Shown: positions 51,201 through 63,200 of the stretch, one piece after another
Position numbering within the stretch: the stretch's first letter is position 1
Layout of the letters: each line of letters starts with the position of its first letter
Origin: Cinnamomum chago
Lineage: Eukaryota; Streptophyta; Magnoliopsida; Laurales; Lauraceae
Direction: 5' to 3'
Assembly: GCA_038049695.1 (NCBI GenBank)
Contig: CP142453.1
Location: 114,406,001 to 114,470,000 of the forward strand
DNA length: 64,000 nt
Made by a program: the position numbers and the translations under genes
The notes under the pieces: generated by a model
The model's database searches: none
What the model was told of the DNA's origin: nothing
Seen by the model: the letters and a program-made list of their open reading frames with translations, nothing else

Positions 51201-54200
51201 ATGGCTAGTGCTTTCAAATCATACATCTCAAGGATGGCTTATGTAATTTTAAAGGCTGAACTATAGTCAGTCGAACGGATGACCTACAGCCAGTAAAACT
51301 TAGCAACTGACCTAAGAGTCAAAGAAATTACGCGGTTGGCCTAAAGTCAACCTAAGTAAACCATCTCTTAGCCTCACATGGTGGTGATTTGTGGGGGGGG
51401 GGGGGGGGGTGGGGGGGAATTGTGGTGTGTTCTCCAATGGGTAGGTCCAATTGATCCATCATACCAAAAAGATGTTCTTTCCGTACATAATTATTACTAA
51501 AGCACATCCCTTGATTGGTCTCAATCCTTATAGATGGCTTGAGATCATACCCTTACATAGTTTCAAACTTATTATGCTTTGCACCATCTCATTACTGGTA
51601 TTCGATTGTATAAAGGCAATCTCATAGCTCATATTGTATAAGTTTGAGGTTTACCAAGATCAAAACAATAGGTGACATGTGATACCACTACAATTCAAGA
51701 ATCACATAATATCACGATCACAAGCAGCATAATTACCATGTGGGAATGTCATAGAATTTCATCACATGTAAATAGGATTGTAAAGAACTAAATACAAGCA
51801 AGTGGTTCAAAACTAGGGAGGGCAGGGATAGAAGAATCTGGATGGCTTCATCTGATGGCCCTGGTGTCTTCTTTCTTCCCTTCGATGTCTGAAGAGGTGG
51901 CAGAGAGCCATTCTTTCTGGGACAGCTTGTGGAGCATGAAAGCTCCGCCTAGAGTAATAGCATTTGGGTGGAATGCGCTGCTTGGTCGGATACTCACGAT
52001 GGACAACTTACTTCGACGTAAAGTGATTGTAGTTAATGCTTGTCCGATGTGCCTCGCAAGTGAGGAATCTATAGACCACTTGCTTCTTAATTTCCCCCTT
52101 GCCCCATGCATATCGAGATCGATATTGACTTGATTCCATTTTTGTGGCCCTCTTCCGAACTCTATCCCTTCTTTGTTTGATGTTTGGAGATTAGGGGTGG
52201 GTTCAAAAAGAGGACGAGTGATTTGGAAGCGTTCGTTCTTTCTTAGCGGCCATTTGTTCCTTATGGAAAGAAAGAAATTTGAAGTGCTTTGAAGGAAAAT
52301 CCTCAGATGTTAGCAAGATAGTGGATAATGTCAAGCATGTTGTGGTTCTTTGGGTCTCCCCTCTACCTTTATTTAAAGGAATTCTGAAAAGTTCCATTCT
52401 TATCAATTGGGATGAAGTGGCTCGTTCTTGTCCTATTTCTAGGTGTATCTTTCCCTGATGGCACGTGCCTCCAAGGTTGGAAACCTCTGGACTCAGACTC
52501 GACTCGTCCAATGCAAAAAAATTGACTCGGATAGAGTCAACGCGGTGACTCGAGAGTCATTTCTTTTTTAAAATAATTTTAAATTTATTTTAAAAATGGA
52601 TCAAATACTCATAAAATATAAATATACATTTATTTACATGCATTCATGATAATAAATTCAAACTAATAAATTTGTATATACAAGAAAAGTATTATAATAA
52701 GAAATTTTTTTGAATGATATTATAATAAGAAAATAAATTAAATAGACTGCATATTACATAATTTGTTAGTCCAAATATCGAATGTAAAATATCAAAAATA
52801 ATTTTCAAATTACATACTAATCATCATTTTAAATTGTTGACTCGTGCATACTTATTTTGAAAACAAATATTAATTGTTTAAAATTAGATCTACCTATCAA
52901 ATGGTTTAAATGTAAATAACTTAATAAACCGAGATGACTCGAGCGAGTCTCCCCTATATTTGACTTGGTCCTTCGTCAAAACGAGATGACTTGGGAGAGT
53001 CAAGAGTTAACTCGGGGGTTTTCCAACCATGCCCACCTCCGCATGGAGCTTTGAAGCTTAATTTCGATGGGAGCGCTCGTGGTAATCTGGGTATGGTAGG
53101 TGTTGGTGGTGTTATCTACAACGAAGATGGGAACATTATTCTATTTTACTATGGCCTAGCAGGTGTTTGCAGGTGCTTGCTCAATCAATAAAGCGAAACT
53201 CCTTGCCTGGAACATAGGTCTTTGATAAGCTTCACGCCTACTTCCTCAACGACTTCTTGTAGAAGGGTATTCTTCTTGTGTTATCCAGTGGATGACTCAG
53301 TCTTCTTCCCCTCCGTGGTATCTTGCAAACATTATAGAAGAGGTGCTTCAATTGTTGGGTGATTTGAACATTTTGTTCCATCACATTATGAGATCAGCAA
53401 TTGCGGAGGCGGATAAACTCGCCAAAGGAGTAGTTCTCCAACCTTGTTTGATCATTTCTGCCCCTACTTAATTTGTTTGTTTTTGGGTTGCCCGTCGTTG
53501 TGGGGCTTTGTTTCTTTTTTGTTTTTGGTCTGACCCGTGTTTTTGTGGTTTTTTGTTTTTTTGTCAGTATAGTCCTCTTATACTGTACAATTTTTGAGCA
53601 ATGAATAGTCGCCATTTAAAAAAAAAGTAGTTCAAAACTGAAACTTAATAATAAAGTTAATAAGATGACATTATGGTCACTAAGGTGGTGTTTGGTGTCT
53701 CTACATCTCGCCTCTATATCTCTTAAAATGGATTCATAACGGTTTTAGACTGTTTGGTAATCATATTTCTCACATCCATTTCAAACCTTTTTTAGATGAA
53801 AACATCTATTTGGGACAGCCTGAGAAAGTGCCCAATAAGAAACAAATACTTTTGTCTGAAGCGGATAGACAACGTGAGAAGAGCGTAGCTACAGTATTAA
53901 ACGGACGGAATTGAGGGTCTGGATTTTTGTTCTTTTTTTTTTTTTTTTCAAATTATGGGACCCAAAATCATCATCCATTCCATTGGATATATTCACAAGG
54001 CCAAACACGGCAACTGTACCAAGTTTGAACCCTTGATTCATCAAGGATCGCAAGATATTTGTGGAAACCTGCAGAACCCTAAATCTACATTTCTGAAATT
54101 CTCTGGGGCCCATAATCAAAATCTGAACCGTTGATTCTTGAGGAAGGTGAAAACGGATGTGTTCAAATGTTAGCCCTTCAGTCATCACAGATCTCGAGGG

Positions 54201-57200
54201 AATTATGAAAAAACGTGAACCATTGATGCACCAAAGAGCCAAAATGGTTGGGTTTACACCTGATTAACAGTCCATTTTTTGTATTAGACTGTGGGGCACA
54301 AAATGATGATCTGAACCATGAGATCTTTTATAAGTTCAAAAACAGCGAGTGTATATAATTTGAGCAGTTTATTTGATACATAGCTCGAGATATTTATAGG
54401 AAACTGTAGACACTTAAATATGTATTTCTGGATTCTGTGGGTAACTTGATTAAGATCTGAACCATTGACCCTCTTGGGAAGATAAATATGGATTTGTGGT
54501 TAAATTTCAGCCATTGATTCTTCATGAATTCTCAGAGATCTATAAAAATTATAAAAAAAAACCTGACCCATTGATGCACCAAAGAGCCAAAAGTGTTGGT
54601 TTACACATGATTTTAATCAGTCCTTTTTTCCTTTTTTCTTTAAATTGTTGGACCCAAAATGATGATCTGAACCATTGGATCTCTTCAAAAGATCAAACAC
54701 AGGCATTGGTTCAATTTTGGGCCGTCGATTCATCAAGGATCTCAGGATATTTGTGAAAAACTGCAGCCCCTTAAATATAAATTTTTGGATTCCGCGGGCC
54801 CCCTAATCAAGATCGGAACTGTTGATCCTCTTTGGAAAGGTAAAACTGTTTTAGAGTTCAAATTTTAGCCCATGATTCATTGTGGTTCTTGAGAAGTTCT
54901 TTTAGAAAAATGTACTTAAAACCTCTATTTCAAAGTATGTACTTGTCTTACCAAACAGTCTATTTATAAAACATCTATTCCACATAGATCTATTATTCAC
55001 AGATCTATTTTTTGAAGATAACATTTGCCAAACAACGCCTAAGTTGGTCCTTATCTTTAAATAAGACTAATTCAGAATACTTCCACAACTCAAGCATGTT
55101 TCGGATGGTCCCTAGACTCTAGGTCTGGCTTGGCATTACCCCCACAGCTCCAATTCAGGTTTGGCTAATGGCAACATGAGAGGGCAGTCCATCATATCTA
55201 TTACCTACATCGATGACCCATCTTAGGGCAATCTTCAACATGGTACAGCCCATCCTATAGTTCCTTACTTCACTCCAGATACTACATAGTTCACCTAGTA
55301 TTGAAAGATCACCCATATCCGTAAACTCCTAGGAATCTAGCATGCCATCAACAAGAGAACTTATGAAACAACATTCCATAGAGGCATAGACCAACAATCA
55401 AGGGTTCTAATGATTACTCCAAGGCCACAGCCCTAAGGATGGTTTGGCACAAACCATAACTCAATTATATGGTTTGGCCTTCACCCAATCCCTACATACC
55501 ATCAGTCGACCAACATTAATTTCCAGGTATCACAGGCGACTAACATTAAAATCAGTTCTGTGCATTTGCAGCCCAGATCTGAACTATCATGGATCAAGCT
55601 GATTTCCATGAATAGGTTGAACAGTCATCAATCATCTTATTACATTACCAAGCCAGCAATAGCTTTTTAGTTCATCAGTCCAAATAGCACCATACATCAT
55701 GGGTAAAGAGGTGCACGGTGCACCACTCCCAAAACCCTAATTATCCAATTCGATTATGAGTTCTGGCCCCAATGTGTAATTCAGCCAATTGTTCATCATA
55801 CCATAGACATCCCTCAACAGCATCAGACCATTAACAACTTCTTTCTATCATTAAACCCTAGATTCTATTAGTAAAGGAACAATTCCAATGAGAAGGACAA
55901 GTAATCATAGAATTCTACTCACCTTTGATTGTAGACTGGCTTTGACAATATGGGGACTGCTATAGGTCATCCACAACAATTCTTAGATCACTTGGCTTCT
56001 TTATTCCATTAATTTTCCTTAATTCTTCTATTTCCAAAGCATGGCTAGGGTTTGAAAGAGAGAGATGAATCCAAGGCCGCATTGCTCGGCCTGGCATGGC
56101 ACGGCGTGCCTGGGCCCTGCCGGTCTTTTGTGTCTGGCTTTCGTGCCATTTTTAGTGTCTTAGACAGAAAAAATTAAAAGATACACACAAAGAAGAGTAT
56201 AAAATATAGATTTAAGTGGTTCGGTCAAACTTGACCCACTTCACTAAGAAGAGAACCATGTGGCTCTTTTCATTTTTGAAGGTTTTTCAGCAGGATTACC
56301 TTCGAAACCTTTACAATTTTTGTAGATAATAAAAATAATAAAGAAGTAAAAGACTATTTTTTATATTTACACTTAAGAAAAGAAAAAATAATTGTATATC
56401 TAGTCCTGTGATGTATTCACTTGGATCGTAATTCAGTTTTTTCCATCTCCCGCTTTCTCTTGTCAGCCAAATACTAGTCTCGTAGGCAAACGCAACACTC
56501 CACTGTACCATACAAATTTCGTCCTTCTGTCATCCACCACACGTCCACCTGCACTAAAAGCTTGTTCTGATACTAACTTAATATCATGCCGACTCCAACC
56601 TTATCACAATCAAGTTGAGATTTTTTCTCAAAATCAAGCATCGCCAATGCCAGAGCTTTAGATATCTTCTCTAAACTTGTAGCTATCATCCACTTCCTTC
56701 ATCCATATGAAATTTCATTTCCTTTTACAATCTGCCATAGAGCCATCATTGTGCTGATGTGTTGGACAAATCAATGGTAGAAAATTGCCAAACCATGAAA
56801 CTTCGCACTTCATTAGTAGGTGTTTCCCAGTCTTGAATTGCCTTAACTTTCTCCTCATTGACTCTTAACACTATTTGTCACATCATCATCAATTCATCAT
56901 GATCATCTTAGCCTTATCTCATCAATTTGCTATCAACGTAACCCAAAAAAATCAATTGATTGCTGATGGAGCTACATTTCTTCTTCTCCAACTAGAGCTT
57001 CTCCAGTGTCCAATATGCCTCTGAATATTTGGGATATACACTTAACTTACGATTCCCCTCATGATCAATCTTAGCCCATCATCGTAACACTCAACCTCCC
57101 TCCCTCTTCTTTTTCCTCCCTATATGCCACAGACACCATGGGTTTTACACCGATCTGAACGGACCAAACCTTTAGGATTGAAATAAAATAAAATGGGATA

Positions 57201-60200
57201 GTGTAACACCATTTAATTTGAGGGCTACAGGTCAAGGGGTTATGATGTTGGGATCAACTTTAAATTATATATATGGGGTGATCCCATCTGGATCTTTTGA
57301 TCCTTCACTTTTGCTATGATTGGCAGGGCCCCAGGTGGGCCCCACAGGATGGTCTCGCACTGTCTCCTGTACAAGACATCCGCACAGCACTATAAGGATG
57401 AACTGGATATTATTAGGCTGGCAAACTGATCCATCACTGTTGGGCGATACTGACGTTACAATATTCAATCAAATTTTCATCGTTGTTCTTCAGTGGAGGT
57501 TGTGTTCATTCTTAAGCACTATAGTCATTGCATATTACTATTCTGTTGCCACAGGAGATGTACCAAGGTCATTCCCTCTTCAGTTTGGATCCATAAGCCC
57601 CGGTTTCATGAATGGAATGCAGGTATATATTTGTTGCATGTTTTGCAGATGATACAATGTTTTTACCAACTATAATTTGACTAAAGCTGTTCCTTTCCTC
57701 TTCAATGAAACAATCACATATGCTGCACATTAGATACCTGCTCGGACTACCTCGGCTCCTCCAAATTTGGATGAACAGAAACGTGACCAGGTTCGTGATG
57801 ATAAATGGCTTTCTATCTTATTGCGATCATGATGGTTTTGTGCTCTATTTTATTTGCTGCTTTACATCACCATTGTCCTCAGCCTGTGTGTATTGTGGAT
57901 CACCATGTTACCTAGATAAATATCACCATTGTCTTAGTACTCTCATCCCATCAATTAGGGTTGGTTTAAAGAGTTCTACCATTTAAACGGGTGTAGAAAA
58001 CTTGCTATTGACTGTATAAACATAATGATAATGATAATGTTGTCCCAGTGGCATTTTAATTTGCTTTATTTTTCTTTTTTCTTTTTTTATCACTGTGTCC
58101 CCAACCTTTATGTTTCACTGTCATTATTTTACCCAGACCATTGCAATCATCATCTTATCCTTATCATCAATCAGGGGTCAGCTTAAGCTTGTCAAAAGAG
58201 AATACAAAACTTGCTAATGGCTAAGAAATCATCGTAATAATGTTATCCCAGGGGCATTTTCTTTGAACTTAGACCTGAAAATGATCTAAAATGACGCTTC
58301 CATTATCTTTTTGTTATCTTATTTTATTTTTTTACTTGAATTGGGTGCAGCAGCTAGAGAGGCTAAGATGGGCCATTTAATCACGACCTTGTTCTTTGCC
58401 CCTCCACCACTAACGCACATAGAAATTCATTGTAGTCCCTTTCCTTTTTTTTTTCTTTTTTTTTTTTTTTTTTTTTTTTGTGTGCAAGTAACAAACTCAT
58501 TAAGTCACTAGCTGTGAAAAATTCAAGCTAATGCTACTACAGGATATTTTGCAGGCACGTCGTGATTCTTATAAATCTATACCCACAACGTCAATACCTT
58601 CAGCTCCCAAGCCACAGAAGAAGAATGTTGTCAGTGCAAACCAACCTAACATCGTAGAGTCTCATCCATCTTCACAGGCAAAGAGGGATTCACAAGTCCA
58701 AATTCCAGTTGCTTCTATTGCCACCACAGCCCAAAAGTCTACTGCTACTCCTATTACTGGAATATCTATGCCCATTTCATATCAGCAACCACAAATTCCT
58801 TTACAATTTGGTGGCCCTGGAGCACAGATGCAGTCGCAAGGCATCAGGGCTAGTTCATTGCAGATGCCAATGCCGCTACCTGTGGGGAATGCTACTCAAG
58901 TTCAGCAGCAAATTTTTGTACCGGGCTTACAGTCCCATCCCCTGCAACCTCAGGGGATGATGCATCAAGGACAGAGTCTGGGATTTGCACCTCAAATGGG
59001 CCATCAGCTGGCTCCTCAGTTGGGCAACCTTGGAATTGGAGTAACCTCACAATTTGCCCCTCAACAACAGGTTGGGATATTTGGTGGTCCACGTAGAACT
59101 GTCAAGATTACTCATCCAGATACTCATGAAGAATTGAAGCTTGATAAAAGGACAGATATGCATTCAGATGTTGGTTCCTCGGGGCCTAGGGTTCATCCTC
59201 ATGTACCCCCTCAATCCCAACCTATTCAAACATTCTCTCCCGCTCATCCAATCAACTACTATTCACCTATTCAACCCAATTCTTATAATTCTTCTATGTT
59301 CTTCCAGAGTCCAACATCTCTTCCTCTAACAAGTGCCCAGATGACTCTCAGTTCCTCAGCAACAAGATACAATTACCCAGTTGGCCAAGGAGGGCCACCC
59401 ATTTCTTTTGTGAACCCTTCCGTACATAATCATTTGCCTGTTAGTAAGGCAGGACCTCCTATGCATGGAATCGCTGAACTTGCAAATTTAGAACATCCTC
59501 GTGATGGTTTTGTGGTAACGCCTTTTGCCCCATCCGCTTCAGTTCAAGTGACAGTGAAGCCATCTGTAACTCCACTTGCAGAAAAGGTTGTGACCTCAGT
59601 GACGGTCAGCTCATCTGCTACCAAGGGTGAATCACCTAAACTAGTGAGACAACCTAGTGGTGAAGCTATTGTTTTCAATCAGCAAGTGGATAATGAAATT
59701 AATTTGGATAGTTGCCTTCAGCAGCCGAAATCTATAGCTGAGTCATCAAATTCCATTTCCTTGCCTGTCACAGTGAAACATTCTGCTTCTGTTCCTTTGC
59801 ATGGATTGCCTCCTAGTCCTTCACCAGTTCCTCCCACTCTGGTGGAAGAGTCTGCTACTGCTGTGAATATTACAGAAGGCGAAGGAAGAGAACCTGTTAG
59901 GAGTTCTAACTCATTGAAGGATCAGAAGAGGAGGCCTAGCAAAAAAGAACTGCAGCTTTCCCAGCAACAGCACCAGGTATGCCATTCTGTGCGCATATCA
60001 ATCTTCCATCACTTATTATTAGGGCTGTCAATGGGTAGGGTTGCAGCAGGCCAGGTTTGGGATGCCTGTCAGGACCAATGCATAAATGAAAAGTTTGTGT
60101 CCTTTATGAAAGTCTCGTATCATCTTAATGATACTTTACAACCATAGGGTTACACAGTTTTTAGTGAGGTTATCTTGCAGTAGCTTCTTGACCATCTTGA

Positions 60201-63200
60201 CAAGATCTCACACGGTTTTATCCTTATCGTATTACTGACCTTGTATGATCATAAATATATGATGGTGCTACTTTTTTAAGTTTGTGACATGAGGCTTTTT
60301 AAAGATCTTGATAAGATCTCAAACAATTTTATTCTTGATACAATGGACGGGGCCTGAGTTTAAGGTCTTATGCTAAATGGGCAGGGCCTAGGCATCCATT
60401 TTAGATTTACTCTATTGAAGCCTATCCCACAAATATTACAGCTGGTCTTGAGCCAGGATTTTGGTCTTGTGGGTTGGTCCAACATGATTTCAGGCCCAAA
60501 ACATGGCCCGATTTACCCCTACGTATGAGATTTCATTTTTTAGGTCATTAGTTGTAATATTTCAATCTTCATTTCATTTAATTATGGAGATATTATTTCT
60601 TTGCAGGCAGATTCTTCTGATGTTGCAGGTAGTTTGAAGTCACCTTTGTCAATATCTGGCGATAATAGTTCCTCAGATGATGCCAGGCAAGCATCCATAA
60701 ATCCTGAGAAGAGGGTTGGAGAGCCTACCGATGTATCGAGTATGCCTCCTAATTTAGAGCCGAGTGTTTATTCTTCATCTGATGCTGATGGAGATAAAGC
60801 ATTAACTTCGACATCAGTAAGCTCTGGACTTATTTTGGAAGCAGCTGGAGAAGCATTACAAGATGCTCATGCAGGCAGTTGTGATGCATCTACAATGCTG
60901 GATGATGGTGGTCTGGATGGGGAGGGAGATCCCTGTGAGCCATCCAAGTCTGTTTGCCTTGAAGCTGATGGGAATACATCTAAGAAGTTGGATGATTCTC
61001 TTCTTACGAAGCAAAATGATTGTGCTATGCTGGATGTTGGATTGAAACAAGAAATTAAGGTAATAGAGGAGCACAGGAATACTAGAAGACCTGATGGGTC
61101 CTCGCAAGATTGCAGTAATTCTGAAATGCATAGTGGATCTAATGTTTCAGAACCTACTGAAGGCGAAGAGGAGGAGGAGGTAGTACCACATGTGGCTGTA
61201 TCAGATAATGTGGAAGAAATGAATGTTGGTGAGTCTAGTTGTGCAGAAACTAAATTTGTGGATGTGAATTCTGCAGCAGGACGGAGCTCTGAAGTTGTCA
61301 GGACAGTGGATAACTTAGTTAGGCCTTTAAATATATCTTCAAGCTCCATTGATGGCACAATAGCCCCTTCTTATTATTCTTCTACAGATGCTCTTGAATA
61401 CGAAACTTCATCGGCTGCCTCCAAAACTGGAAGTGAAAAAAGCACACTTTGTCAAGAAGTTGCCATGACAGGATCTGGTATACTGAGTCAGGAGTCAGCC
61501 ACTGCCCCACATTCAGCTTCGTCTGAAGTCACAAGGAAACATGAATGGAGAGGGACAGAGCGTACGATTGGAGGTCAAACATATACTTCATTGTTGGGAT
61601 CCAAGGATAAAATATCTATGGAACAGAATAGGGCAAAGACTACTGCTGAAAAGAAGAAATTGTGGAAGGAATGTCTTGTGAAAGCAGATGCTGCTGGGAT
61701 AACCTCTGATCTGTATTTGGCATACAAAAGTCCAGAAGAAAAGCATGAGACCCATGTTACGTCGGAAAGTGTGGATAGTTCTGCTGCTGATGTGAAGCAT
61801 GCAGATAGAGATGATACCAAGAGGAAAACAGTGGCAGTTGAGGATGATGGACAAAATAAATCTGAACTGGATGATTGGGAAGATGTGGCAGAGATCCCCA
61901 CTCCAAAACTGAAAACATCAGAAAATAGGGAACTGGTCCATGGTGCCACCAAGCATGATGATGAATATGGAGGCAAGGTAATGGGTAAAAAGAAGTACAC
62001 CAAAGATTTTCTCTTGACCTTTTCAAAGCAATGCAGGGACCTTCCTGTAGGTTTTGAGAATTCAGCGGATATACAAATGAGTGGCCTGGTGGCTGCTTAC
62101 GTGGTTGACCATGATTCCCACACAAGTTATGGAAGGATTATAGATAGGCCAACTGGGGGATCCCGTCTTGAACGCAATGAGAGTGGAATTGTGGATGATG
62201 GCAGATGGGGCAAAGCACCTGGTTCTTTTGGTTCAGGACGGGATCCACGTGTGGACATTACTCACGGAGGTGTGGCTATAAGCTCTCGGCCGGGTCAAGC
62301 AGGCAGTCATGGGGTTTTAAGGAATCCACGTGGGCAGTCATCTGGTCAGCATATTGGTGGACTCTTCTCAGCACCAATGCAGGCACTGGCTTCTCCAGGA
62401 GGCCTGGCACGGAATAGCCTTGATGCGGCGAGGTGGCCGCGTTCTACTGTTTTTCAGAAGGGTTTGATTCCTGCTCCTCAGTCTCCATTACAGGCAATGC
62501 ATAAAGCTGAGAAGAAGTATGAAGTGGGTAAAGCGTCTGATGGGGAACAGATCAAGCAAAGACAATTGAAAGCAATTCTCAACAAGCTAACTCCTCAAAA
62601 CTTCAATAGACTTTTTGAGCAAGTCAAGGAAGTCAACATTGATAGTGCAGTCACTCTAACTGGTGTAATCTCACAGATTTTTGATAAAGCTTTGATGGAA
62701 CCAACTTTCTGTGAAATGTATGCAGACTTCTGCTACCATCTTGCTGGTGCTTTGCCTGGTTTCAATGAGGATAATGAGAAGATTACATTCAAAAGATTGC
62801 TTTTGAACAAGTGTCAAGAGGAGTTTGAGAGGGGGGAAAGAGAGCAAGCTGAAGCTAACAGAGTTGAAGAGGGAGAGATTAAACAGTCCAATGAGGAAAG
62901 AGAGCAAAAAAAGGTTCAGGCACGGAGGCGGATGCTTGGGAATATACGGTTGATTGGAGAACTGTACAAGAAAAAGATGTTGACTGAGAGAATCATGCAT
63001 GAATGCATTAAGAAGTTGTTGGGTCAGCATCAAAATCCTGATGAGGAAGATGTTGAAGCTCTGTGCAAGTTAATGAGTACGATAGGTGAGATGATAGATC
63101 ATCCTAAAGCCAAGGTATATATGGATCAATACTTTGACGCAATGTTGAAGTTATCAAACAACCATAAGCTATCTTCTAGGGTACGATTCATGTTGAAGGA

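Larger units (their letters stand above)
40018..57554 (+). other. Giant (17,537-bp) intron 4 of eIF4G, a nest of transposons
   Basis: The donor is CTAAAG|GTTCAG after exon 4, the acceptor GCCACAG|GAGATG before exon 5. The split codon GG|A and the protein junction TPSKG-DVPRSFPLQFG agree with plant eIF4G. Stretches inside it not assigned to an element (40955-41022, 42261-42594, 47968-49539, 50061-50688, 55040-56559, 57051-57554) are AT-rich repeat debris without a recognisable gene. Confidence 0.88.

Noticed and set aside
56430-56575. A minus-strand frame reading FSAGGRVVDDRR, like a hAT transposase dimerisation motif
   Set aside because: The adjoining sequence reads clearly as Gypsy RT/RNase H in neighbouring frames, so the hAT-like words are in the wrong context and probably chance.
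59977-60147. C-terminal extension of the eIF4G exon frame to 60147
   Set aside because: A canonical donor (CACCAG|GTATGC) ends the exon at 59976, the next exon resumes in frame at 60607, and the extension runs into MITE sequence.
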